Part shown: positions 1-7,357 of the stretch, piece after piece | How the letters are laid out: each line of letters begins with the position of its first letter | Position numbering within the stretch: position 1 is the first letter of the stretch | NCBI GenBank assembly: GCA_903908015.1 | Contig: CAIVQI010000220.1 | Coordinates: forward strand, 1 to 24,222 | Reading direction: 5' to 3' | DNA from: an uncultured Bacteroidota bacterium | GTDB lineage: Bacteria > Bacteroidota > Bacteroidia > UBA7662 | Length of the DNA stretch: 24,222 nt | Position numbers and translations under genes: made by a program | The notes under the pieces: model-generated | Database searches by the model: none | Seen by the model: the letters and a program-made list of their open reading frames with translations, nothing else | What the model was told of the DNA's origin: nothing

Positions 1-907
1 CCATAGCGCGACCATCTGGCGTAATAAGGGTTGATGTCATCAGACCGAGCGACCCAAACCCCTGCGCTACAGTATCAGACTGAACATCACCGTCATAGTT
101 TTTGCAGGCCCAAACAAAATTACCATTCATCTTCAAGGCAGATGCGACCATATCATCGATGAGTCGGTGTTCGTAGTAAATTCCGGCGGCCTCAAATGCC
201 GATTTGAACTCGTTTTCGTAAATTTCCTCAAAAATATCCTTAAAACGACCATCATATTTTTTCAAAATGGTGTTTTTGGTCGATAAAAATAAGGGCCATT
301 TTTTGATGAGTGCTTGGTTAAAGCTGGCCCGAGCGAAGCCCCGAATCGACTCGTCGGTGTTGTACATCGCTAACGCTACCCCATCACCCTTAAATTGGAA
401 TACCTCCCATTCGCGCGCTTCCCCACCATCAGAAGGCTCGAATCGCATGGTGAGTTTGCCCTTACCCGATATGAGCACATCAGTGGCCCGATACTGGTCG
501 CCAAATGCATGTCGACCAATACAAATGGGTGCTGTCCAATTGGGGATGAGCCGCGGAATGTTAGAGACCACAATCGGTTCACGGAATACGGTGCCATCAA
601 GGATGTTTCGAATGGTGCCGTTTGGCGATTTCCACATTTGTTTAAGTCCGAATTCTTTGACCCGGGCCTCATCAGGCGTGATTGTGGCACATTTGATCCC
701 AACGCCACAATCGAGAATGGCATGGGCCGCTTCAATGGTCACCTGATCGTTGGTTGCATCTCGATGCTCGATGCCTAAATCAAAATAGAGGAGTTGAACG
801 TCAACGAAAGGCAAAATCAATTGCTCGCGAATGTATTGCCAAATAATACGGGTCATTTCGTCGCCGTCGAGTTCGGCAACCGGATTGGCCACATGTATTT
901 TGCTCAT
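1..907 (-). CDS. icd: NADP-dependent isocitrate dehydrogenase, 3' end outside window
   Basis: Oxidatively decarboxylates isocitrate to 2-oxoglutarate with NADP in the TCA cycle, in the cytoplasm. The first 302 residues are visible; the last roughly 100 of a usual ~405-410 lie beyond the left edge. The translation begins MSKIHVANPVAELDGDEMTR, the hallmark N-terminus of the eukaryote-like dimeric NADP-IDH subfamily. It continues with the isocitrate-binding SPNGTIRN motif, IGRHAFGDQYRATD, and late motifs NYDGDVQSD and GSLGLMTS. The ATG at 905-907 fits the family start exactly. It diverges from the small membrane-protein gene at 1070. No frameshift is seen in the visible part. Confidence in the family is very high; the coenzyme assignment follows the subfamily and is not proven here. 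Confidence 0.96.
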   Translation of the reverse strand, partial: MSKIHVANPVAELDGDEMTRIIWQYIREQLILPFVDVQLLYFDLGIEHRDATNDQVTIEAAHAILDCGVGIKCATITPDEARVKEFGLKQMWKSPNGTIRNILDGTVFREPIVVSNIPRLIPNWTAPICIGRHAFGDQYRATDVLISGKGKLTMRFEPSDGGEAREWEVFQFKGDGVALAMYNTDESIRGFARASFNQALIKKWPLFLSTKNTILKKYDGRFKDIFEEIYENEFKSAFEAAGIYYEHRLIDDMVASALKMNGNFVWACKNYDGDVQSDTVAQGFGSLGLMTSTLITPDGRAM

Positions 908-1012
908 AAGTTTGGTTTGGGTGGATTAAATTTTGGAGCTGCAAGAACCGAAAAAAAATTAAATAATTGAGTCGATCACTAAAGCGATGCGTGGGGTATG
1001 TGGTTGACTTGC

Positions 1013-1020
1013 TATTTTTG
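1013..1020 (+). promoter_or_regulatory. Candidate Bacteroidota -7 box upstream of the small outer-membrane protein
   Basis: TATTTTTG matches the Bacteroidota -7 consensus TAnnTTTG. It lies 49 bases before the ATG at 1070. No convincing TTTG/TTG -33 partner is seen at normal spacing, so this is a sequence-only guess. If real, transcription starts after the upstream in-frame ATG at 998, which supports using the ATG at 1070. Confidence 0.35.
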
Positions 1021-1069
1021 TGCGGATATGTGGAATTCAACAATCATTCAATGCGCAGGTAATCGATGT

Positions 1070-1570
1070 ATGCCCTATTTACTTCTGATGATTTTGAGTG
1101 GCCCTATCATAGGTTTGGCACAGGCCCCTAAAGGTGATTTCTTGTGTGTGGGCATGAATGCAGGATCGGCCAATTATCCAGGCAGGCCCGGTAGTAGGGG
1201 TGGAGGAGTTTCATTGACGGCCGATATTTATGTGACATCCAGAATATCAGCCTCCGCTGCTTTTCGCTTCAATGGGTATCAATCCGAGAATGCCACACAG
1301 ATTTGGAATTTTGGCCTGAAGACATATATGTATCGCTTCGTTTACCTGCATCCATCAGCAGGTTTTGTTCGTATACTGGCCCAGCCCATCACGGTGAAAC
1401 GAGGCGCGCTGTCGCTCGCTGCAGGAGCAACCCTGCCCACGGCCAAAGGCCGTTCGTACCTGAATTTTGAAACGGGTGCGGAGTGGTTGCCCTATTATCG
1501 TTCAGGCACCTATTATTTATTCGGCCGCATCAACATCCCCATAGCCCGAAGGATGTATGACGACGAGTAA
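1070..1570 (+). CDS. Small secreted, probably outer-membrane beta-barrel protein of unknown function
   Basis: Not recognised as a named family. From the ATG at 1070 it encodes 166 residues beginning with a clean signal peptide, MPYLLLMILSGPIIGLAQA, with a likely signal peptidase cut after AQA. The mature part is rich in Gly, Tyr and alternating polar/apolar stretches (for example SRISASAAFRF, TYMYRFVYL, YYLFGRINIPIA), which suggests a small beta-barrel or beta-sandwich in the outer membrane or periplasm. In-frame ATGs at 998 and 1028 would bury the signal peptide under 14-24 odd residues and are disfavoured. It stands alone between the divergent icd and the downstream ychF (gap 115 bases). 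The location is inferred and the function is unknown. Confidence 0.7.
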   Translation: MPYLLLMILSGPIIGLAQAPKGDFLCVGMNAGSANYPGRPGSRGGGVSLTADIYVTSRISASAAFRFNGYQSENATQIWNFGLKTYMYRFVYLHPSAGFVRILAQPITVKRGALSLAAGATLPTAKGRSYLNFETGAEWLPYYRSGTYYLFGRINIPIARRMYDDE

Positions 1571-1613
1571 ACACTGGCCGTAAGAATTTGATTTGAACAA
1601 ACTTAAGAGCAGC

Positions 1614-1666
1614 GTATAAAACTCAGCCTATAAAATCAGGGTAAAAAATCAGCTTCTAAAAAAAAA
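1614..1666 (+). repeat. Short degenerate tandem repeat in the ychF leader
   Basis: Three imperfect A-rich copies, GTATAAAACTCA (1614-1625), CTATAAAATCA (1628-1638) and GTAAAAAATCA (1641-1651), are spaced 13-14 bases apart. A fourth decayed copy runs into a tract of nine A (1658-1666). They lie within the 115-base gap before ychF. They may be simple A-rich drift or a regulatory leader; no protein binding site is recognised. Confidence 0.45.
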
Positions 1667-1685
1667 CATAAATCAACATACAAAA

Positions 1686-2783
1686 ATGGGATTACAATGT
1701 GGGATTGTGGGTCTGCCCAATGTAGGCAAGTCGACCTTATTTAATTGCCTCTCCAACGCGCGGGCGCAGGCTGCTAATTTCCCCTTCTGCACCATAGAAC
1801 CCAATCTTGGCGTCATTACCGTGCCCGATGAGCGTCTCACCGAATTGGCGCGGCTTGTGAAACCAGAAAAAGTGGTGCCCAGTACGATTGAAATCGTAGA
1901 TATTGCCGGATTGGTGCAAGGTGCCAGTAAGGGTGAGGGGCTCGGCAATAAGTTTTTGGGGAATATTAGGGAAACCGATGCCATCATTCATGTGCTTCGT
2001 TGTTTCGACGATGATAATGTGGTGCATGTACATGGTCGCGTTGATCCATTGGGAGATAAAGAAATTATCGATTTAGAACTTCAGATCAAGGATTTGGAGT
2101 CGGTCGATAAAAAAATCCAGAAGACTGAGCGTGCAGCGCATGCTGGTGATAAATCAGCCAAGGCAACCCATGAGATCCTGATGGAATACAAAAGGCATTT
2201 GGAGGGCGGGAAGTCGGCGCGAAGTATGCCCCAGGAGCCCCATTATACCGATGCGGTCCGTGATCTGTTTCTACTAACAGCAAAACCAGTACTGTACGTG
2301 TGCAACGTTCAGGCCTCCGAAATCCGGGACGAAAACCGCCATGTAGCTTCTGTACGTGCGATGGCCGAACAGGAAGGAACATCTGTGTTGGTGATTAGTG
2401 CGGCCGCAGAAGCTGAAATTGCCGAGTTGGAGGATCCAGCCGACCGCGATTTGTTTCTTGAAGACCTGGGGCTCACACAAAGTGGTGTGCAACAACTCAT
2501 TCGGGCTTCTTATGGCCTGCTCAACTTACAGACTTTCTTTACGGCAGGTGAGAAGGAAGTTCGGGCTTGGACGATCAAAAGGGGCACTTTAGCACCGCAG
2601 GCTGCTGGGGTCATCCATACTGATTTTGAGAAAGGCTTCATTCGTGCCGAGGTTATTCATTATGCTGATTTCGTGGGCCTCGGATCATGGTCGGCTTGCC
2701 GCGATGCAGGCAAAGCAGGTGTGGAGGGCAAAACCTATGAGGTGCTCGACGGCGATATCATGTTGTTTCGTTTTAATGTGTAG
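1686..2783 (+). CDS. ychF: Redox-regulated ATPase YchF (OLA1 family)
   Basis: Translation-associated P-loop ATPase of the Obg-related YchF/OLA1 family; it binds ribosomes, prefers ATP to GTP and is linked to oxidative-stress responses in other bacteria. The 365 residues match the family's usual ~363. The P-loop GLPNVGKST is at residues 9-17, the Walker B/G3 region reads DIAGLVQGASKGEGLGN, and the position of the GTPase NKxD motif carries the altered NVQASE typical of YchF, which explains the ATP preference. A helical, charged coiled-coil insert follows at about residues 130-180, and a C-terminal TGS-like domain ends in LDGDIMLFRFNV. The start ATG gives the family's exact N-terminus. The next gene begins 4 bases after the stop, so it probably heads the operon with the polyamine genes. 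The function in this organism is by homology. Confidence 0.96.
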   Translation: MGLQCGIVGLPNVGKSTLFNCLSNARAQAANFPFCTIEPNLGVITVPDERLTELARLVKPEKVVPSTIEIVDIAGLVQGASKGEGLGNKFLGNIRETDAIIHVLRCFDDDNVVHVHGRVDPLGDKEIIDLELQIKDLESVDKKIQKTERAAHAGDKSAKATHEILMEYKRHLEGGKSARSMPQEPHYTDAVRDLFLLTAKPVLYVCNVQASEIRDENRHVASVRAMAEQEGTSVLVISAAAEAEIAELEDPADRDLFLEDLGLTQSGVQQLIRASYGLLNLQTFFTAGEKEVRAWTIKRGTLAPQAAGVIHTDFEKGFIRAEVIHYADFVGLGSWSACRDAGKAGVEGKTYEVLDGDIMLFRFNV

Positions 2784-2787
2784 CCAG

Positions 2788-3837
2788 ATGAACCTCACTC
2801 ATTTTGATCCAGACGCGCCTGGTCAGCGCAATGGTCATCTGTTTGGCCTGCCAATAGATCCCATGGAGGCCGAAGTGGTGGTCATTCCAGTCCCCTGGGA
2901 CGTCACTGTTTCCTATGCCGAGGGCACCGCGGATGGCCCGGAAGCCATACTCCATGCATCGCCCCAACTCGATTTAGAGGATGATTATTTGCCAGAGGCA
3001 TGGACCTACAGCATGGCCCTAACAGAATACCAGGCTTATTGGCGCGACAGATCCAACGATTGGCGAAAAAAGTGCCGCAAATACATCAAATGGCTTGAAA
3101 AAGGAAGAAGTGAGGAAAAAGCCGCTCAGATGGAGGCCCTACGGGAGGAAATCAACGAGAAATGTGCCTTCCTGCATCAGTGGGTGTATCAGGAAGCGCG
3201 TGGCTGGTTGGAAAGAGGAAAGATTGTGGGGGTATTGGGGGGGGAGCATAGTGTGCCATTGGGTCTGCTCATGGCGCTTTCAGAGCGGTATGAAGAGGAA
3301 GGTTTTGGTATTCTCCAGATTGATGCTCATTTTGATTTACGGGATGCTTATGAAGGGCTCACCTACAGTCATGCCTCCATCATGCACAACGCCTTACAAC
3401 TTTCGGGGGTGAGGCGATTGGTGCAAGTGGGAATACGCGATTACGCAACGGCCGAAAAGGAAAGGGCCGAGACCGACCCCCGTATTGTAGTATTCTATGA
3501 TCATGAGTTGAAACGCCAAGAATATGAGGGGACAACTTGGCAGCAAACCTGCAAGCGGATGGTCGATGCGCTGCCGCAGAAGGTTTATGTGAGCTACGAT
3601 ATCGATGGACTTAACCCAGTTTATTGTCCACATACAGGCACGCCAGTTCCGGGTGGACTAGAATTTCGGGCAGTACATTATCTCCTGGCTGAGTTACATG
3701 CCAGCGGTCGGTCTATTATTGGCTTCGACCTCTGCGAGGTGTCGCCAGGCGGTGGAACTGACTGGGATGCCAATGTCGGTGCGCGCGTACTTTATCGTTT
3801 GGGCATTCTGGCTGCTTCTTCTGCCCGAAAGGCCTGA
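2788..3837 (+). CDS. speB: Agmatinase-type ureohydrolase (arginase family)
   Basis: Likely hydrolyses agmatine to putrescine and urea. All dimanganese ligands of the ureohydrolase family are visible in 349 residues: GGEHS with His154, DAHFD with Asp179, His181 and Asp183, and SYDIDG with Asp271 and Asp273. The ATG at 2788 is chosen because it follows the ychF stop by 4 bases; an in-frame start at 2626 would overlap ychF by about 160 bases. The protein is longer than classic agmatinases (~300-310) because of a charged, Trp/Lys/Glu-rich helical insert at about residues 80-145, just before GGEHS. The two downstream genes make spermidine from putrescine, which favours agmatine over arginine as substrate. 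Arginase or another guanidino-hydrolase cannot be excluded. A run of eight G (3237-3244) encodes part of the GGEHS motif. Confidence 0.85.
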   Translation: MNLTHFDPDAPGQRNGHLFGLPIDPMEAEVVVIPVPWDVTVSYAEGTADGPEAILHASPQLDLEDDYLPEAWTYSMALTEYQAYWRDRSNDWRKKCRKYIKWLEKGRSEEKAAQMEALREEINEKCAFLHQWVYQEARGWLERGKIVGVLGGEHSVPLGLLMALSERYEEEGFGILQIDAHFDLRDAYEGLTYSHASIMHNALQLSGVRRLVQVGIRDYATAEKERAETDPRIVVFYDHELKRQEYEGTTWQQTCKRMVDALPQKVYVSYDIDGLNPVYCPHTGTPVPGGLEFRAVHYLLAELHASGRSIIGFDLCEVSPGGGTDWDANVGARVLYRLGILAASSARKA

Positions 3838-3845
3838 TTTTTTGG

Positions 3846-3853
3846 TATTTTTG
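3846..3853 (+). promoter_or_regulatory. Candidate internal -7 box before the carboxyspermidine dehydrogenase
   Basis: TATTTTTG, followed by CA, is a perfect TAnnTTTG -7 match in the 34-base gap between the agmatinase and the dehydrogenase genes, 18 bases before the ATG at 3872. No clear -33 element is seen. It could allow the last two polyamine genes to be expressed apart from ychF. Confidence 0.45.
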
Positions 3854-3871
3854 CACCACTAAAATATTGAT

Positions 3872-5083
3872 ATGGCAGAAGGTTCTGTTTTGATCATTGG
3901 CGCAGGAGGTGTGGGGGCTGTTGTTGCTCATAAATGTGCTTCGGTGCCCTCTGTTTTCAAAAAAATCATGCTGGCCAGCCGCACCCGGGCTAAATGCGAC
4001 AAAATTGCGGCACAGGTAGGCGGAAACCGGATCGCAACGGCGCAGGTTGATGCCGACGACGTGGCGCAGTTGGTGGCGCTTATGGAATCATTTCAGCCAG
4101 AATTGGTGATTAATGTCGCACTGCCCTATCAAGACCTCACCATCATGGAGGCTTGTTTGAGGACCAATACGCATTACCTGGATACGGCCAATTATGAGCC
4201 GCGTGATGTTGCAAAATTCGAGTATCACTGGCAGTGGGCCTACCACGACCGCTTTCAAGAAGCTGGATTGATGGCACTTTTGGGCTGTGGATTTGATCCA
4301 GGTGTTTCGGGTATTTTTACAGCCCACGCCCTCAAGCATCATTTTGATGAAATCCATTACCTCGACATTGTTGATTGCAATGCTGGAAACCATGGAAAGG
4401 CGTTCGCCACCAATTTCAATCCCGAAATCAACATTAGGGAAATCACCCAACGGGGCAAGTATTGGGAAGATGGAAAATGGATCGAAGTTGATCCGTTGAG
4501 CATCCGAAAGGACATCTCATATCCTGAGATTGGGCCAAAACCCTCCTATCTTCTGTACCATGAGGAGCTGGAATCGCTGGTCCGCAACATCCCCAGCTTG
4601 AAAAGAGCCCGTTTTTGGATGACTTTTAGCGAACAATACATCACCCACCTGAGGGTTTTGGAAAATGTGGGGATGACAGGAATAAAACCTGTTCGCTTTC
4701 AGGGATTGGATATTGTGCCATTGGAGTTTCTAAAGGCTGTTTTGCCCGAGCCCTCTTCGCTGGGTGAAGGCTATACCGGACAGACCTCGATTGGGTGCCA
4801 GATTCGTGGCATACGCCATGGTCAGCCACGGAATTATTACGTATGGAACAATTGCGACCATGCTGAAGTGTTTCGCGAGATTGGCGCACAAGCCGTGTCT
4901 TATACCACAGGCGTTCCCGCCATGATTGGGGCCATGATGATGATGACCAAAACATGGAAAGGGCAGGGGGTATTTAATGTGGAAGAGTTCGATCCAGATC
5001 CATTTATGGCGGAACTTCCCCGATATGGTTTGCCTTGGCATGAGCAGGTCGACGGACAACTGGCGTTCGACGATTACCAATGA
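3872..5083 (+). CDS. Carboxynorspermidine/carboxyspermidine dehydrogenase (saccharopine dehydrogenase-like)
   Basis: Predicted to condense putrescine (or 1,3-diaminopropane) with L-aspartate beta-semialdehyde and reduce the Schiff base with NADPH to carboxyspermidine (or carboxynorspermidine). The 403 residues match this Lys1-like family. A Rossmann motif GAGGVG is at residues 10-15, LASRTRAKCDKIA follows the second strand, and GCGFDPG (residues 138-144) is a signature of the CASDH/CANSDH group, distinguishing it from true saccharopine dehydrogenases. The stop overlaps the start of the decarboxylase by ATGA, a sign of translational coupling to the next step of the same pathway. The substrate (C3 or C4 diamine) cannot be read from sequence alone; the neighbouring agmatinase points to putrescine. 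Confidence 0.92.
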   Translation: MAEGSVLIIGAGGVGAVVAHKCASVPSVFKKIMLASRTRAKCDKIAAQVGGNRIATAQVDADDVAQLVALMESFQPELVINVALPYQDLTIMEACLRTNTHYLDTANYEPRDVAKFEYHWQWAYHDRFQEAGLMALLGCGFDPGVSGIFTAHALKHHFDEIHYLDIVDCNAGNHGKAFATNFNPEINIREITQRGKYWEDGKWIEVDPLSIRKDISYPEIGPKPSYLLYHEELESLVRNIPSLKRARFWMTFSEQYITHLRVLENVGMTGIKPVRFQGLDIVPLEFLKAVLPEPSSLGEGYTGQTSIGCQIRGIRHGQPRNYYVWNNCDHAEVFREIGAQAVSYTTGVPAMIGAMMMMTKTWKGQGVFNVEEFDPDPFMAELPRYGLPWHEQVDGQLAFDDYQ

Positions 5084-6216
5084 GTTTGCCCTGGGATCGA
5101 CTTCCCTCACCTGCGTTCATTCTCGACAAACCCCTGTTACGGCGCAATATGCAGCTGGTAGACCAGCTGCGGAAGGACACAGGCATTCGCGTCTTGCTGG
5201 CATTGAAGGGCTTCTCGATGTACCATGTTTTTGATGAGATGCGGCCCTACTTAGACGGCTCTACGGCAAGTTCTTTGCATGAGGCCCGACTCGGACAAGA
5301 AGATTTTGGTGGTGAAACCCACATTTTTGCCCCTGCCTTTCGACCCAATGAATTTGAAGACATTGCGGGGCGGGTTACCCATGTTTCCTTTAATAGCATC
5401 GCACAATTCAACCGTTTTGCTCCTGACTTGTTTCGAATCAATCCGGCTGCACAGGCAGGCATACGAATCAATCCAGAGTATTCGCCGGTGGGCGTATCGC
5501 TCTATAATCCATGTGCTCCTGGGTCGCGCCTCGGTGTTCGATCGGTTGAGATGCCTGAGCGATTACCCCAATCAGTTCGATTTCTGCATTGTCACAACCT
5601 ATGCGAGAGCGATGCAGAAGGTTTAAGCGGTACCATGGAGGCCATTGAGCAACGATTTGGTCCTTGGTTAGATCAGGTGGATGAACTAAATTTAGGTGGC
5701 GGCCACCTCATCACGCGACCAGGTTATGATTTGGCTTTGTTTCGGTCGGTTGTCGCCGATTTTCAAAAACGTCATCCTCATTTATCGCTGCTCATCGAAC
5801 CAGGTTCTGCCTTGGTTTGGGATACAGGGTATCTTCTTACCCGTGTATTGGACATCATCAACACCAGCCAAACCCCAGTGGCCTTGCTGGATTCCAGCAT
5901 ATCAACACACATGCCCGATGTCATTGAGATGCCTTACCGTCCGGCTGTTTTGGGTGAAGTTCCCTCTGGCAATAGTGTTTATACCTATCGCTTTGGAGGA
6001 TTGACTTGTCTGGCTGGCGATTTTGTTGGCGATTACAGTTTTGATCGACCGTTGCAACCGGGCGATCCTGTGGTATTTATGGATATGATGCACTATACCA
6101 TGGTTAAAACAACCACTTTTAATGGGGTCAATCTGCCCGAAATCGGTATCTGGGATGGCCTTGAATACCAGACGATTAAAAAGTTCGGTTACGAAGATTT
6201 CCGTTCACGTTTGTAG
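5080..6216 (+). CDS. nspC: Carboxynorspermidine/carboxyspermidine decarboxylase
   Basis: PLP-dependent fold-III decarboxylase that removes CO2 from carboxyspermidine or carboxynorspermidine to give spermidine or norspermidine. At 378 residues it is of normal length. The PLP Schiff-base lysine is Lys43 in LALKGFSMY; the glycine-rich phosphate-binding loop LGGGH is at 205-209; EPG at 240-242; and the catalytic Cys310 is in LTCLAGD, with Asp314 close by. The short N-terminus lacks extra domains, as expected for the NspC branch rather than diaminopimelate decarboxylase (LysA). It is coupled to the dehydrogenase by a 4-base overlap. It is the last gene of the plus-strand operon and faces paaE across 8 bases. 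Confidence 0.94.
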   Translation: MSLPWDRLPSPAFILDKPLLRRNMQLVDQLRKDTGIRVLLALKGFSMYHVFDEMRPYLDGSTASSLHEARLGQEDFGGETHIFAPAFRPNEFEDIAGRVTHVSFNSIAQFNRFAPDLFRINPAAQAGIRINPEYSPVGVSLYNPCAPGSRLGVRSVEMPERLPQSVRFLHCHNLCESDAEGLSGTMEAIEQRFGPWLDQVDELNLGGGHLITRPGYDLALFRSVVADFQKRHPHLSLLIEPGSALVWDTGYLLTRVLDIINTSQTPVALLDSSISTHMPDVIEMPYRPAVLGEVPSGNSVYTYRFGGLTCLAGDFVGDYSFDRPLQPGDPVVFMDMMHYTMVKTTTFNGVNLPEIGIWDGLEYQTIKKFGYEDFRSRL

Positions 6217-6228
6217 GTTTGTTCCTAC
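6213..6228. terminator. Small inverted repeat holding both stop codons of the convergent nspC/paaE pair
   Basis: GTAGG (6213-6217) and CCTAC (6224-6228) form a 5-bp stem with a 6-base TTTGTT loop. The nspC stop TAG lies in the left arm and the paaE stop TAG (minus strand) in the right arm. The stem is short and flanked only by TT, so any terminator role, in either direction, is weak inference. Confidence 0.3.
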
Positions 6229-7304
6229 TTACGATCATAGTCGATGACCAATTGATCATTCAATGGTTTCCCCACACAGGTCAGACAATAACCCTGTTCG
6301 ATCTCAGAACGTGACAATGCTTCTTGTTCACCGATCTCCATGTCGCCCGATACTTTGAACGCCCGGCACATGCCACATACACCCATGGTGCAAGCATAAG
6401 GCAAATCGAGACCAGCGTCTAATGCTGTTTCCAAAATATGCCGACCAGCGGAAACGTCAATGCTGTGCGTTCGTCCTTCGAGAATGATCTGCACTGAATG
6501 GGACGATTGAGTAGCCGTGCTGGAAGGCTTTGAAACAGTGGAAATAATATTTTCGGTTGCTTGGTCTGAAACAGTTAGCACAAAACTTTCTCTGTGAATC
6601 CGATCGGGATCAAAGTGGTGTGATTTAAGCCCGACTTCCACTTCATCCATCATGGCCTTGGGGCCACACAAATAAAAATTAGCCTCTCTCAGCCTGAAAT
6701 CCGGCCAGTCACTGATCGTCTGCATGATGCCATCCGTTACTATCCTCCCGGTTCTACAGCCATCAAAGGGCTCGCGACTTAGAAAATGTTCGACACGGAA
6801 CCTTGAGGGGAAGCGGGCTCGTAAAGCGTTGATTTCGTCGTTAAATAAGATGTCCCGATAACTTTTGCTTCCATAAATGAGGCAGATTCGGTTCTGGGCA
6901 TGCGCGAGCGCAGACTTCATCATGGAGAGTAGGGGAGTTATGCCGCTGCCCGCGCCCACCAGCACCAGATCGGAGAGGCCAGGATTTTTGTAGTTGAGGG
7001 AAAAATGGCCATATGGCTCCAATACCTCAATACGATCACCTGTTTGAATATGGGTATTCAGGAAATTTGATGCCAGCCCACCTTCAACCTTCTTCACACA
7101 CACGGCTATTTGTGGTAAATCCTCGGGCACCGAACAAATCGAGTAGGAGCGACGCAGAGATTTCCCATCGATGTTCAACAACAATGTGATGAATTGACCG
7201 GGCCAGAAATTTTGAATGCGATTTTGTTCATCTAAAAAGACCAATTCAACCGAATCAGTTCCCTGAGGAATGATCTGTGCGACCTTCAGTGTTAATTTAT
7301 TCAT
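6225..7304 (-). CDS. paaE: PaaE-like ring-1,2-epoxidase reductase (FAD, NAD(P), 2Fe-2S)
   Basis: Electron-transfer flavoprotein predicted to feed electrons from NADPH to the phenylacetyl-CoA epoxygenase diiron complex. Domain order in 359 residues: FAD-binding barrel with RRSYS (51-55); NAD(P)-binding domain with GAGSGITP (117-124) and CGP (213-215); a Ser/Thr-rich linker (about 244-270); and a C-terminal plant-type 2Fe-2S ferredoxin domain with Cys305, Cys310, Cys313 and Cys343. This order and length match PaaE. It follows paaN by 53 bases on the same strand, so the two are probably cotranscribed. The epoxygenase subunits PaaABCD are not in the window, so a more general ferredoxin-reductase role for another oxygenase or desaturase remains possible. 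Confidence 0.85.
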   Translation of the reverse strand: MNKLTLKVAQIIPQGTDSVELVFLDEQNRIQNFWPGQFITLLLNIDGKSLRRSYSICSVPEDLPQIAVCVKKVEGGLASNFLNTHIQTGDRIEVLEPYGHFSLNYKNPGLSDLVLVGAGSGITPLLSMMKSALAHAQNRICLIYGSKSYRDILFNDEINALRARFPSRFRVEHFLSREPFDGCRTGRIVTDGIMQTISDWPDFRLREANFYLCGPKAMMDEVEVGLKSHHFDPDRIHRESFVLTVSDQATENIISTVSKPSSTATQSSHSVQIILEGRTHSIDVSAGRHILETALDAGLDLPYACTMGVCGMCRAFKVSGDMEIGEQEALSRSEIEQGYCLTCVGKPLNDQLVIDYDRK

Positions 7305-7357
7305 AGTGGAAACAACAACTTTGCAGCAGTTGAGGTTTTGAATTCAGTAAAAATGAC

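Noticed and set aside
267..778. Plus-strand open frames over the isocitrate dehydrogenase gene
   Set aside because: The minus strand encodes a full-quality IDH across the same bases, so these are antisense shadows.
2626..2787. Upstream start for the agmatinase gene
   Set aside because: It would overlap the end of ychF by about 160 bases and add residues unlike any ureohydrolase N-terminus; the ATG at 2788 fits the operon spacing.
5080..6216. Diaminopimelate decarboxylase (LysA) for the fold-III decarboxylase
   Set aside because: The length (378), the ALKGFS lysine context and the CLAGD motif, plus the coupled carboxyspermidine dehydrogenase, fit NspC better than LysA.
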